This document shows positions 1-9,132 of a stretch of DNA of 64,000 nucleotides, piece by piece (position 1 is the stretch's first letter; each line of letters opens with the position of its first letter). The notes beneath the pieces were generated by a model that saw only the letters and a program-made list of their open reading frames with translations, was not told the origin of the DNA and made no database searches. The position numbers and the translations under genes were made by a program. The stretch lies in contig JAFKAC010000025.1 of NCBI GenBank assembly GCA_025766275.1, positions 248,001 through 312,000 on the forward strand. The letters run 5' to 3'. The DNA is from Lactarius indigo. Taxonomy: Eukaryota; Basidiomycota; Agaricomycetes; Russulales; Russulaceae.

Positions 1-1338
1 AAAGTCAAAGACCTAAGTTACAACTCCCTACACGCCACTTTCAAAGGAAAGAACGTCCGTTGGAACTTCGTAAACGAACAGTGGGTCTACCTAAACAACA
101 AGCCAGTCCACTTCAACACACCTAGCGAATCCGACGATTCAACAAGCGACACAGAGGAAGTATCGCAAATCCTAGACACTACTACCAAAAAACTCTCTGG
201 TCTACTATCCCAAGTAACCTCCCGACCCTCGACACCCCAGATTTCCCCTAGTACCCCTGGCCCTAGCCGTCTCCCTGCAACAGTTCCACCACAGCGACTC
301 CCGTCACCACCCCTAACTATTCAAGCCTCTTCCTCAGCACCCCCTTTATCCGTTCCCCCTATAACCACTGCAATGGCAGCACCTGCACCTGCGAAAATTT
401 TAGGCGCAGCGCCTGAGCCCTTTGATGGCAAGCCCAACAATGCTGAGGCCTTTTGGAACAACCTTGCCAATTACTTCCATCTAAACCGGGATATCTTTGA
501 CACCGACGACAAAAAGATATCCACTGCCCTTACCTATTTCAAGGTCGGAACCCCAGCAGGAGAATGGGCTCAAGATAGGCAAAAGAAAGCCTTAAATCCG
601 ACCGGTGGTGCAGCAATTACCTTTGGCACCTGGGCACAGTTCAAAACCGACTTTAATGCGCACTTCGTTCCTGGTCACACTGCCATGGAGTCCACCAACA
701 AAATGTATTCTCTGAAGATGGGGACCCGACCTTTCAACGAATGGTTCCAAGAATGGTCAACCCATGCTACGCGAAGTGGTGCAAACGAACAAACCAAGAT
801 GTATGCCTTCCGACAAGCTATTCCAACTGCTCTGAATATGAAGCTGCTTGGCATATCCCCCATCCCTACCACCTTCGACACCCTTGTTGAGAAAGCAAGA
901 GAATTCGATCGCGCCTATCGAATTTATGCCGGACACGCCATTAACCAGTTTAACAAAACCCATAAGCCTACCACAGGACGAGCTGTCCTAGCAGAGGACG
1001 ATAGTGTAAACGTCAACGCCTCCTCATCTCGTACTACCAAACCAAAAGCCAAACTTACCAAGGAAGAGCAAGAGTATCGCTTCAAGAACAAACTCTGTCT
1101 GTACTGTGGCAAACCTGGCCACGTACTTAAAGAATGTCACGCCAAGACGGCAGCTATGAAGGCCAAAGGAGGCCAATCCAACAACAACGCTAGGGCGCGT
1201 GGCGCCTTTGTTGATGAACCGAGTCAGGAGGAAGCACCTGCTGACCACCCAGCAAACATTGGAGCGATATATCGAGAGATACTCCCTTTTGACCCGGACG
1301 CACGTCCGCGTTCGGTGCCTATTAATGAGGATTTTTAG
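1..1338 (+). CDS. gag: Gag polyprotein of family A (5' partial)
   Basis: Structural capsid/nucleocapsid protein of the retrotransposon, acting in cytoplasmic virus-like particles. The frame is already open at base 1; the A2 copy shows that about 70 N-terminal residues are missing. A Pro/Ser/Thr-rich linker (about 180-370) is followed by a retrotransposon capsid-like domain (about 400-960) and a CCHC zinc knuckle at 1096-1137 (C-LY-C-GKPG-H-VLKE-C). The frame ends at TAG 1336-1338, where the pol frame begins one base back. An internal ATG at 373 is not the real start because the upstream frame is conserved in A2. No lesion is visible. Confidence 0.93.
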   Translation, partial: KVKDLSYNSLHATFKGKNVRWNFVNEQWVYLNNKPVHFNTPSESDDSTSDTEEVSQILDTTTKKLSGLLSQVTSRPSTPQISPSTPGPSRLPATVPPQRLPSPPLTIQASSSAPPLSVPPITTAMAAPAPAKILGAAPEPFDGKPNNAEAFWNNLANYFHLNRDIFDTDDKKISTALTYFKVGTPAGEWAQDRQKKALNPTGGAAITFGTWAQFKTDFNAHFVPGHTAMESTNKMYSLKMGTRPFNEWFQEWSTHATRSGANEQTKMYAFRQAIPTALNMKLLGISPIPTTFDTLVEKAREFDRAYRIYAGHAINQFNKTHKPTTGRAVLAEDDSVNVNASSSRTTKPKAKLTKEEQEYRFKNKLCLYCGKPGHVLKECHAKTAAMKAKGGQSNNNARARGAFVDEPSQEEAPADHPANIGAIYREILPFDPDARPRSVPINEDF

Positions 1339-4300
1339 GCTCTTCCATCGTAGCACTGTCGATTGGAAGTATTCGTGCCAGTAGCGTTGTACACGGCCTT
1401 TCCCTATTAGAGACGCTCGGAGCCGAGCATGTACCTGCAGAAACAATTCGGAATAGGAGAGCTCCTTCAATTGTTCTCAGAGTTACACTAGTAGGAAAGA
1501 AGTCTGGCAAAGAAATCAGTGCCCGTGCCCTGTTGGACAGTGGTGCGGAGGGCATCATCGTGGATGATGGGTTTGCGCGTGCAAACAACCTAACAATGCG
1601 AACACTAATTAAACCCTTACCAGTTAGAAACGTGGATGGGTCTCCCAACAAGATGGGATCTGTTAGGTATACTACGATCCAGAGACTACGGATCAGAACT
1701 TCTGATGACAACTACCACGACGAAACTGTGGAACTCTATGCAACTACTCTAGGGGAGCACGATATAATCTTAGGAACAGATTGGCTCCAAGCGCATAATC
1801 TGGAAATCGATTGGCATCAACCAAAAATAGCCTTCACCCGATGTCCAAAAACCTGCACCCTGTCCTCCTCAGCGGTTGTCATCTCTTCGAAAACACCACA
1901 AACGCGACATACGACTATTAACATCCTTGAACTCGACCCTGACCAAGAAGCCTGCCTCCCTGTAAACGACAAAGTTGAACCCCTGGAACCGACCTTCATC
2001 CAAGATGCCTGCGAACCCTGGCTGTGGATTCACAGCTTCAACAAGTACGACCACCTTGCCATCCGATCCAAAGTAACTACAAGCACCAAGATAGCAGCAC
2101 GAACTGCACCCAAGCCTTCCACCGACCACATTCCGAGTCACTTCCAACGCTACACCAAAGTATTCAGCGAAACTGCGTCCCACCGACTACCCGAACATCA
2201 ACCTTGGGATCATGCCATCGATCTCAAACCAGGAGCCACTATGAAGAATTGTGGCATTTATCGACTCACGCCAAAAGAATCCGATGCCCTCAAGGAATAC
2301 ATCTCTGAACACCTAAAGAAAGGTTACATTCGACCATCTAAGTCACCCATGGCCTCCCCTTTCTTCTTTGTCGACAAAAAGGATGGCAAACTCCGACCTG
2401 TGCAAGACTACCGCGCCCTCAATGATATAACCATTAAAAACGCAGCCCCTCTTCCCCTTATCCCTGAACTTATCGACAAACTCCATGGCGCGCGCTACTT
2501 TACCAAGCTAGATATTCGTTGGGGATACAACAATATCCGCATCCGAGAAGGCGACGAGTACAAGGCAGCCTTCAAAACATCCTTAGGACTCTTTGAGCCA
2601 ACCGTAATGACTTTTGGCCTCTGTAATGCCCCTGCTACCTTCCAAACGTTCATGAACAAAATCTTCGAGTCCTTGATCGATGGTGGACACGTAGTGGTCT
2701 ACCTCGATGACATCCTAATCTTTACAGAAGATATCTCCTCCCTTACAGCGTTGACACACGACGTGCTTCAACGGCTGGAACGCCACGACCTCTACCTGAA
2801 ACCCGAGAAATGTACATTTGCACAAACCTCAGTCGAATACCTTGGAATCGTCATTTCCGATGGCCAAGTCTCTATGGATCCTGCAAAGGTCGCAGGAATT
2901 ACTCAATGGCCCACTCCGCGTACTGTCAAACAAGTACAAGCCTTCTTAGGCTTTTGTAATTTCTATCGACGCTTCATTAAAGACTACTCCACTATCGCCC
3001 GCCCCTTGTTCAATCTGACCAAGAAAGACGTTCCCTTTTCTTGGGATACTGCGGCGGAAAGCGCTTTCCACACCCTGATTACATGCTTCACCAAAGCTCC
3101 TGTCCTTGCCCTACCCGACCATTCAAAGCCCTTTCGCCTCATCACCGACGCAAGCGATTTTGCTACCGGTGCCATTCTCGAACAACCTGATGCCTTGCAA
3201 CGATGGCACCCCGTCGCTTTCCTTTCAAAATCCCTCCTTCCTGCTGAGCGTCACTATGAAATCTGTGATAAGGAGCTCCTCGCCATCATCCACGCCCTTC
3301 ATGCCTTTCGACACTACCTAGAGGGCCGCGAAGACGTTACTGAAATCTGGTCTGACCATGGCAACCTTGTCTATTTTACTACGAAACAGAAACTTTCCCG
3401 CCGGCAGGCCCGTTGGGCCCTTTTCCTCTCTCGCTTCCAGTTCATCATCATCCACAAACCTGGGACGCAGAACAAATCTGATGCACTGTCTCGGCGTCCA
3501 GATCATAAAAAGGGGATAGTGGATGAAGATGAAAAGCGAGTACTCCTGGACACCAAGTATTTTTCCCTTAACGCAGTACAAAGAACTGCAGTAACCATTC
3601 AAGGAGATACCACCCTCCGGCAGCGTATCAAAAACACCCAGACCTACGACAAGGAAGTCAGCATGGCTCTGGAGTCTCTCCTAAAAAATGGTCCTCGATC
3701 CCTAGCTAAAGGCCTAGAAGAATGGAACTTAGAAGATGGCATTATCTTGTTCAAAGGACAAGTCTACGTTCCAAAGGATGATAACTTACGAAGAGACATC
3801 GTTAAAAAATACCATGACCACATTGCCACAGGACATCCAGGGCGATGGAAAACCTATGAGTTAATATCTCGAGACTTCTGGTGGCCAGGCATATCAACAT
3901 TCGTTAAGACCTATGTTGATGGTTGCGCCACATGTCAAACCACTAAAATCAAACCACGTACCCAAGTACCCCTGCAACCAAATGCAATACCAGAAGAAAT
4001 ATGGGGAACCATCACAATGGACTTCATCACCGACCTTCCCCTATCCCACAACTACGATTCACTATTCGTAGTAGTTGACCGACTTAGCAAAGCCATAGTC
4101 ATTTCCCCTTGCAACAAAACCATCACTGCAGACGAAACAGCCCAACTCTACCTTGAAAACGTCTGGAGACGTACTGGCCTACCTCGACAGGTTATTTCCG
4201 ACAGAGGCCCTCAGTTTGCATCGAAAGTAATGCAAGAAATCTGGAACAAGTTGGGAGTTAAATCCACCCTGTCCACGGCTTTCCATCCGCAGACAGATGG

Positions 4301-5099
4301 AGAAACCGAACGCGTAAATCAAGAACTTGAACAGTACCTCTGTGTCTTCTGTAACTTCCAACAAGATAACTGGGTAGACCTAATCCCGTTCATGGAATTC
4401 GCGCACAATGCACGTCAGCATAGCGCGACTCACAAGTCACCCTTTGAAGTATGGTATGGGTACAATCCAGAGTTCATTCCTCCCATCCACTTCAACAGCA
4501 AGATACCCGCAGCCGAGGAAAGACTAGACGCATTGAACCGAATCCGCTCTGAAGTCACTGCAGCCCTCAAAGTCGCCGCAGAAGTAATGAGAAATTCCAA
4601 GCCAACCACGATCCCTCACAAGTTCAAAGAAGGCGACCTAGTCTGGCTGGAAGGGACTAATATCCACACTACACACCCCAAGGCTAAGCTCGCCCCCCGC
4701 CGCCATGGCCCTTTCAAAGTCCTATCTTCCTGGGGAGTTAACTGCAAACTCCAACTCCCAAAGACATGGCGAATCCACCCAGTCTTCCATAATTCCCTGA
4801 TCTCTCCGTACAAAGAAAACAACACGCACGGCCCTAACTTCACCCGACCACCCCCTGAAATTGTCCAAGGGGAAGATGAACACTACGAAGTCGAAAGGGT
4901 CCTGCAGTCAAAGGTATCGCCCAACAAGAAAGGCATACTTTACTTGATCAAATGGAAAGGGTATCCCGACTCCGAGAATTCCTGGCTCCCTGCTTCTCAA
5001 ATGACCCACGCCCAAGAACTTGTCCAACGTTTCCACAAGGACAACCCCTCCGCCCCTCGACCAAAGACCATTAGTGCTCGTGGAATAGCACAGCGCTAA
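1329..5099 (+). CDS. pol: Pol polyprotein, Ty3/Gypsy chromovirus (PR-RT-RH-IN-chromodomain)
   Basis: Copies element RNA into DNA and integrates it. The frame opens at 1329, overlapping gag by about 10 nt in the -1 frame; there is no ATG near the start, so Gag-Pol fusion by frameshift is likely. Numbering from 1329: aspartic protease LLDSGAEG near residue 70; reverse transcriptase with motif A KLDIRWGYNN and catalytic YLDD at 2700-2711 (residue 458); RNase H with TDAS near 3150; integrase zinc finger (GHPGRW, CATCQ) near 3830-3950, then a D,D-35-E type core with SDRGPQF and TDGETERVNQ; C-terminal chromodomain with YLIKWKGYPDSENSW near 4940. About 1256 aa, intact and with all RT catalytic aspartates, in contrast to the A2 copy. 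Confidence 0.95.
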   Translation, partial: GFLGSSIVALSIGSIRASSVVHGLSLLETLGAEHVPAETIRNRRAPSIVLRVTLVGKKSGKEISARALLDSGAEGIIVDDGFARANNLTMRTLIKPLPVRNVDGSPNKMGSVRYTTIQRLRIRTSDDNYHDETVELYATTLGEHDIILGTDWLQAHNLEIDWHQPKIAFTRCPKTCTLSSSAVVISSKTPQTRHTTINILELDPDQEACLPVNDKVEPLEPTFIQDACEPWLWIHSFNKYDHLAIRSKVTTSTKIAARTAPKPSTDHIPSHFQRYTKVFSETASHRLPEHQPWDHAIDLKPGATMKNCGIYRLTPKESDALKEYISEHLKKGYIRPSKSPMASPFFFVDKKDGKLRPVQDYRALNDITIKNAAPLPLIPELIDKLHGARYFTKLDIRWGYNNIRIREGDEYKAAFKTSLGLFEPTVMTFGLCNAPATFQTFMNKIFESLIDGGHVVVYLDDILIFTEDISSLTALTHDVLQRLERHDLYLKPEKCTFAQTSVEYLGIVISDGQVSMDPAKVAGITQWPTPRTVKQVQAFLGFCNFYRRFIKDYSTIARPLFNLTKKDVPFSWDTAAESAFHTLITCFTKAPVLALPDHSKPFRLITDASDFATGAILEQPDALQRWHPVAFLSKSLLPAERHYEICDKELLAIIHALHAFRHYLEGREDVTEIWSDHGNLVYFTTKQKLSRRQARWALFLSRFQFIIIHKPGTQNKSDALSRRPDHKKGIVDEDEKRVLLDTKYFSLNAVQRTAVTIQGDTTLRQRIKNTQTYDKEVSMALESLLKNGPRSLAKGLEEWNLEDGIILFKGQVYVPKDDNLRRDIVKKYHDHIATGHPGRWKTYELISRDFWWPGISTFVKTYVDGCATCQTTKIKPRTQVPLQPNAIPEEIWGTITMDFITDLPLSHNYDSLFVVVDRLSKAIVISPCNKTITADETAQLYLENVWRRTGLPRQVISDRGPQFASKVMQEIWNKLGVKSTLSTAFHPQTDGETERVNQELEQYLCVFCNFQQDNWVDLIPFMEFAHNARQHSATHKSPFEVWYGYNPEFIPPIHFNSKIPAAEERLDALNRIRSEVTAALKVAAEVMRNSKPTTIPHKFKEGDLVWLEGTNIHTTHPKAKLAPRRHGPFKVLSSWGVNCKLQLPKTWRIHPVFHNSLISPYKENNTHGPNFTRPPPEIVQGEDEHYEVERVLQSKVSPNKKGILYLIKWKGYPDSENSWLPASQMTHAQELVQRFHKDNPSAPRPKTISARGIAQR
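1330..1341 (+). promoter_or_regulatory. Putative -1 frameshift site at the gag stop, family A
   Basis: The gag frame reads GAT TTT TAG and the pol frame is -1. The TTT codon in front of the stop can re-pair one base back on another TTT, which moves the reader onto TTA GGC and into pol. The sequence is identical in A2 (about 10678-10689). It is not a canonical X-XXY-YYZ heptamer in the gag frame, so a shifty-stop mechanism is inferred only. Confidence 0.45.
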
Positions 5100-5110
5100 A
5101 AAGGGGATAC
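5100..5110 (+). other. Polypurine tract of A1
   Basis: AAAGGGGATAC-type purine run just after the pol stop and directly before the LTR start TGTCACGAAC. It is the expected primer for plus-strand DNA synthesis. The same run precedes the LTR at 14460. Confidence 0.7.
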
Positions 5111-5929
5111 TGTCACGAACCTATAACCCGGTCGTGACTCAAGGGCGCTTAAAACCGGTCCGCGCCGACCCGGTCTTATGTAATCACCTTCCTAAAGGGG
5201 AATTCCGAATCGGAGTTTGAATTCTGTTCTCAAACGGTCACGTGATCAGTCACGTGATCAGTCATGCCTCTCAAGCCACGTGTTGTATACACGTGTACTT
5301 ATCAACAGTTGATTGTTGATCAATCAACGAAGATAATCAACCAAGTCACCACCCCTCGGGGATTCCCGCATTGACTGCGGAATCACGCCATCCTGACGCA
5401 AGATTGCGCCATCGACTGCGGCGCAGCTGTTCTATGTTTAAACCTCTTCTTATTGGACTCTATTGTTAGATGTCTCTAGAATGTTCCTTTGCGCAGTACT
5501 GCGCAGCACCCATGGACAGGCCCTAAGCCTGCCCTAAACCTACGCACAGACCACCCCCTGTAGTATATAAGCTGGTGCAATTCTACGGACAGTCCCTCAG
5601 ACTGTCCACTTGTGACATCTTCCCTCTTGCCTCTCAGCTCCTTCGAGTGCCCCACCTTGTGTGTGCCACTATCTTCTTTGAGCCAAGAACGTCTCCTCTT
5701 CTCCCCCTTCGACGCTCTCTCCGTCTTTACCTCGCCCACCGTCGTCTTCAACCGTATCCCTCGCTGTCGAGTGACAGTGAGTTCACCACACCCACCTTGT
5801 GTGCACCACTATCTTCTTTGAGTCAAGATGCCTCCTCTTTGCCCCCTTCGACGCTCCCTCCGTCTCTACCTTGCCCACCATCGTCTTCAACCATACCCCT
5901 CGCTGTCGAGTGACAGTGAGTTCACCACA
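5111..5929 (+). repeat. Family A LTR shared by A1 (3') and A2 (5')
   Basis: Starts TGTCACGAAC and ends TTCACCACA, with TG..CA termini. Compared with the LTR at 14460-15153 it is 125 bp longer, because a 140-bp block at its 3' end (5651-5790) is duplicated in tandem (5791-5930). It carries a TATATAA box (5564-5570) and an inverted repeat around the inferred transcription start. A related solo LTR lies on the minus strand at 33545-34230. Confidence 0.93.
5564..5608 (+). promoter_or_regulatory. LTR promoter: TATA box and inverted repeat at inferred start
   Basis: TATATAA at 5564-5570 is followed by the inverted repeat GGACAGTC (5588-5595) and GACTGTCC (5600-5607). AGACTGTCCA (5599-5608), 35 nt after the TATA box, is the exact reverse complement of the primer site at 5932-5941. 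It is therefore the inferred 5' end of the RNA. The start site itself is inferred. Confidence 0.6.
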
Positions 5930-5930
5930 C
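5651..5930 (+). repeat. 140-bp tandem duplication in the LTR R-U5 region
   Basis: Two copies start with CCCACCTTGTGTG at 5651 and 5791 and both end in TTCACCACA. The LTR at 14460-15153 has a single copy. The second copy creates an ATG at 5827 that the single-copy LTR lacks. Confidence 0.9.
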
Positions 5931-5931
5931 T

Positions 5932-5941
5932 TGGACAGTCT
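5932..5941 (+). other. Primer-binding site, self-priming type
   Basis: TGGACAGTCT two bases after the LTR end is a perfect 10-nt reverse complement of LTR positions 5599-5608. It does not resemble a tRNA 3' end ending in TGG plus acceptor stem that I recognise. This matches the Tf1/sushi scheme, in which the 5' end of the RNA folds back as primer. Confidence 0.65.
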
Positions 5942-5955
5942 CTTTAATAGACTGA

Positions 5956-6702
5956 CCTCGGGCTTCTCCAGTGGATTCAGACTACGACTTTTCGCAGTTT
6001 GGACATTGGGACGGAGATTCCTGCAGCTACCAGGAAGATAGTTACTTCCAGGGTAGCCCCCTCGATTCCATTTTCACTCGCTCTCCTGTTGCATCATCCT
6101 CTCGTCTCATCCCTCTTCCCACTCCAAGCTTTTCCCCCCCTGTCGTCCCCTCACCCATCCTAGAAAGTCGGGAAGTTACCCCGGAGTTAGTTTACCCCGA
6201 TCCCGAAGCCACCCCTCGCCCCTCCCCTTGTTCTGTCTCACCAAGCACCGCACAATTCTACGAAGACGTTCTCAAGATAGTAGACCTCAACGGAAACATA
6301 GTTGAGCTCTCTCGCACTCCTTCCCCTGAACCACGCACCGAGTCTGCGCCTCCCATTCGTCTTCCCACACCTCGTCCCCCTCTCCCTTCCCACGCAGCAA
6401 CTACCCCTCGTGCCTCTCCTTCGCTACCTATTGACACTCCTCCGCGTCCTCCTTCTCCCTCGCCTCCTCCAGTTGCCTCGCGCCCCCCCACCCCTGACTC
6501 CCCTATTAACTACGAGAGGGTAGCTGAACAAGCCCCTCCTGTCCCTCATCCTAACCAGGAGAATATCCCTCCTGCCGCCGCTGCCGCCTACCAAGCCCCC
6601 CCTGTCTCCTTCACCAAGGAGAACACCCCCATTTTTACATCGCCGTCATCACTCCCCAAGGAGAATCTTGGCGGCCCGCCTCCACCACACTTCGGGAACT
6701 GA
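5956..6702 (+). CDS. Leader open frame a, Pro/Ser-rich, no ATG
   Basis: Open from the TGA at 5953 to the TGA at 6700; not recognised. The first ~40 residues are acidic and aromatic (begins ..VDSDYDFSQFGHWDGD), and the rest is very rich in Pro, Ser and Thr with repeated QENIP / KENTP / KENLG-like motifs near the end. No ATG occurs in any frame of this segment, so a conventional start is impossible. Codon-level support is lacking because the A1 leader is outside the window. It may be a non-AUG-initiated or frameshifted accessory protein, or an untranslated leader kept free of AUG. Confidence 0.4.
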   Translation, partial: PRASPVDSDYDFSQFGHWDGDSCSYQEDSYFQGSPLDSIFTRSPVASSSRLIPLPTPSFSPPVVPSPILESREVTPELVYPDPEATPRPSPCSVSPSTAQFYEDVLKIVDLNGNIVELSRTPSPEPRTESAPPIRLPTPRPPLPSHAATTPRASPSLPIDTPPRPPSPSPPPVASRPPTPDSPINYERVAEQAPPVPHPNQENIPPAAAAAYQAPPVSFTKENTPIFTSPSSLPKENLGGPPPPHFGN

Positions 6703-7211
6703 TCACTAAAGTTCCCCTCGCAACTACCATTGTCACCCATCCCCCAGTCTTTCCTTCTGTCACCCCTTTCCGTCTCCTCCCCCCCCACGTTTACACCCTT
6801 TTCCCTCATATTGTTGATCCCTCTCAACACCCCAACTTCCCCCCCCTTTACATCTGTTCCAGGGCTGTCTACGACCTCCCCTCTCCAGACACCCCCTTTG
6901 GCACCATTCGTTACGACTTCAGGGAAGGTCTGAAACGTGTTTTCGCCCCCCTCACTAACATCCATAGGGCTGGGTACATTGACTCTCTAGTTACCCTAGA
7001 GATTCAAGACTTCTTGGACGGGAGGATTGTGACCACATACGGACACCTTCGCTTCGCTATCAACGGACAGATCTACGCATACCACCAGGCTTACTTTTTT
7101 GAGGACTTAGTTCGCGCTTCCCCCCACTTACTTGCTTACTGTCTTACCCCTCATATCCCTGCCGATCCATTCTCCTTCATTACTACCTTCCCCGACTCCC
7201 AACCCCTCTAG
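6555..7211 (+). CDS. Leader open frame b, overlaps a in the -1 frame
   Basis: Open from after TAA 6552 to TAG 7209-7211 and overlapping frame a by about 150 nt in the -1 frame. It has no ATG at all. The C-terminal part looks like a folded domain (for example RYDFREGLKRVF, EIQDFLDGRIVTTYG, YAYHQAYFFEDLVR) rather than low complexity. Function unknown. The overlap suggests that a and b may be made as one protein by a -1 shift, or that a single ancestral frame was broken. Confidence 0.4.
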   Translation, partial: PGEYPSCRRCRLPSPPCLLHQGEHPHFYIAVITPQGESWRPASTTLRELITKVPLATTIVTHPPVFPSVTPFRLLPPHVYTLFPHIVDPSQHPNFPPLYICSRAVYDLPSPDTPFGTIRYDFREGLKRVFAPLTNIHRAGYIDSLVTLEIQDFLDGRIVTTYGHLRFAINGQIYAYHQAYFFEDLVRASPHLLAYCLTPHIPADPFSFITTFPDSQPL

Positions 7212-7351
7212 AAGTCAGCAAGGGGGACGTACCTTTTTTGAAGAACAAAAAATAAATTTGCCTTGTTAACTTAAAACAAGTGTTTTAAGTCTCAACGCAA
7301 TAGTAAGTAAATGTTACCATCTAAAAAAGGTCTTAAACCGAGTGGTTTTAA
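7212..7351 (+). other. Spacer with perfect hairpin between leader frames b and c
   Basis: A-rich spacer. ACTTAAAAC (7269-7277), loop AAGT, GTTTTAAGT (7282-7290) form a perfect 9-bp stem. A second, imperfect one follows (CTTAAACC..GGTTTTAAG, about 7331-7351). The only ATG of the first 2.3 kb of the internal region is here (7311) and opens a 19-codon frame. A weaker hairpin (CTTTT-GCTG-AAAAG) lies in the next spacer after 8392. Confidence 0.5.
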
Positions 7352-8392
7352 GTGCCCCCAGAACAACTAACAGAAGCTCAGAGGCTAGCACTAGCCCAAG
7401 CCAACTTCGAATCCCACAGACAACGACAACTAGAACGTTACTACCCCCCTACTGCCCTTGTTGACTTAACAGCTGTAAATAACGCTGACTCCTGGACCGA
7501 CCCCCCCACTGCCCTTAACAAGTTCCACTATAGCTTCGACTTTGGAAGAATACTAAGCGAAGAAGGCTACAAAACTCTTATCGACTGCCTCCCTATCCTA
7601 GTAGACGACGCCCACGAACAACTTCTTTACTGGCACCTTTCAGGCGCTGTCACCACCAACAACAGACCAGCAGATCAATACCTAGTTTGGACCAAGAGCG
7701 ACTTCCTCTGGTTCATTTACATTCCCCCTCGAAGAGAACAACTTATTAGAAGCATAGAAGCAGGGCGTACCAAACGGTACATCAACCGGGTTCTCCTCAA
7801 CTACCAACAACTACAAATCAATTTTCAAGAACTTCAGGTGGTTAGAATCGGCAACTCCCCACCTCGACTTGTTATTGTGGACAGAAAAGAGTTTTCCTAC
7901 CTCTTCAGCACTGGAGTTTGGGAAACAACACTCCCCAACCCAGAACCACCAGTAAATCCACGAACGTTCCTCAAACCCCCCAGAGAACCCGAGGACCCAG
8001 AACTAGTAGAACTCATACAGGCCAGAGGAGGAAGAGCTTCTGAACGACCACGGTCAATCGCTTTACTCGCCCGAATTGCAGAAGCAGGACCAGGCTTTGA
8101 ACCCCTAGTTCCCTCGACTCCCAGTCCAGAATATTCCCCTCCACCTCCTGACGAGGAAGTTCCCTCTCCACAAGACAGCGACATCTCTCTCCATAACGGA
8201 GACACCGACAAAGAAGGTGCAACTGTAGTGGACACCTGGAATAACCCAGTCAACACTAACCCTTGTTGGTGTTCAAATGAAGTCTGCACTTGTGGATTTA
8301 GACCAGCTACTCCCCCTACCCCTCCTAACGTCGTATTGTGGGCCCCCGGACTTAATTACTTACCGTACCGAGGAAGCGTAGACGATTTTTAG
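7352..8392 (+). CDS. Leader open frame c, 346 codons, no in-frame ATG
   Basis: Starts directly after a TAA (7349-7351), with GTG as first codon, and ends at TAG 8390. Not recognised. An N-terminal Q/R/A-rich helix is followed by a globular-looking region (FHYSFDFGRIL, WTKSDFLWFIYIPP, RLVIVDRKEFSYLF) and a Pro/Asp/Glu-rich tail ending with a Cys cluster (CWCSNEVCTC). The only ATG in the whole frame (8277) is out of frame. Its length and protein-like composition argue against chance, but how it would be translated is unclear. It could be an accessory or captured gene of the element. Confidence 0.45.
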   Translation: MPPEQLTEAQRLALAQANFESHRQRQLERYYPPTALVDLTAVNNADSWTDPPTALNKFHYSFDFGRILSEEGYKTLIDCLPILVDDAHEQLLYWHLSGAVTTNNRPADQYLVWTKSDFLWFIYIPPRREQLIRSIEAGRTKRYINRVLLNYQQLQINFQELQVVRIGNSPPRLVIVDRKEFSYLFSTGVWETTLPNPEPPVNPRTFLKPPREPEDPELVELIQARGGRASERPRSIALLARIAEAGPGFEPLVPSTPSPEYSPPPPDEEVPSPQDSDISLHNGDTDKEGATVVDTWNNPVNTNPCWCSNEVCTCGFRPATPPTPPNVVLWAPGLNYLPYRGSVDDF

Positions 8393-8664
8393 AAATTTTG
8401 TCAGGACCTACTTTTGCTGAAAAGTGTTAAGTCACAACTTTAAGCGAAAACCCGAGAAAATTACACCTGTCAAACATCAACCTGGAACCCATCACAAACT
8501 GGGCAGTCACCCTGGCTTCCACTCAACGCACTACGAGAAGATGTCACCACCGTCCCCAAATAGACACCCGCCCCCTTACATCCACAAATACTACCCCAGT
8601 AATCCCAAGACAAACAGCACACGCCCGTCAACAAACCCCTAGTCAGATCCCTAGTATTAACTAA

Positions 8665-9132
8665 TCCAGTCCAAACGAACCAGTTTTCCCTAGTATCCAA
8701 GATATTCCTAGACAACACACCACTAGTAGTGACGAAGCACAATACCTAGAAACCCAACCCAGAGAAATTTACTGTCACCTCCCTGAGGCAATCCTAGTAA
8801 CCAAAAGTCTACCCACACGAACCCCCAGAGAACTCGACGTTTTCAAACGCCACTGCACCCTCCTCTATCAGAACCAACACACCCACGAAACTTTGTTCTT
8901 CGCTCAACCACTCACTAGGGCAACAGAAATCACCACCAGCCCCTTATATTTCCAAGACTTCTTGTGGAGAAGCAAGACTATCCTGACCCATTTTGGAATT
9001 TGGGAAGAATACCATTGGATCCGTCGACAACAAAGAACCAACCACCCAGACCGTGCCATCTTACTCCCTGCTTATAAAGTTTATTATCCTTTGAACATAG
9101 ACAGTTGGACTGTCACCCGCCTACAGAACTAG
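8665..9132 (+). CDS. Leader open frame d before gag
   Basis: Open from after TAA 8662 to TAG 9130, three bases before the gag ATG. Again there is no in-frame ATG. It contains a globular-looking stretch (LYFQDFLWRSKTILTHFG, AYKVYYPLNIDSW) of a style similar to the Gag N-terminus. A short overlapping frame at 8424-8642 (His/Pro/Asn-rich) may be its broken upstream part. Unknown function; possibly an extra Gag-like module. Confidence 0.35.
   Translation, partial: SSPNEPVFPSIQDIPRQHTTSSDEAQYLETQPREIYCHLPEAILVTKSLPTRTPRELDVFKRHCTLLYQNQHTHETLFFAQPLTRATEITTSPLYFQDFLWRSKTILTHFGIWEEYHWIRRQQRTNHPDRAILLPAYKVYYPLNIDSWTVTRLQN

Larger units (their letters stand above)
1..5929 (+). mobile_element. Ty3/Gypsy chromovirus A1, 5' truncated by window edge
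   Basis: Long terminal repeat retrotransposon whose left part lies outside the window. Visible parts in order are gag (1-1338), pol with protease, reverse transcriptase, RNase H, integrase and chromodomain (1329-5099), a purine-rich primer tract just before 5111, and the LTR (5111-5929). The same LTR also serves as the 5' LTR of the next unit (A2), so the two copies form a tandem LTR-sharing array. A1 gag and pol are open throughout, unlike those of A2. Confidence 0.93.
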
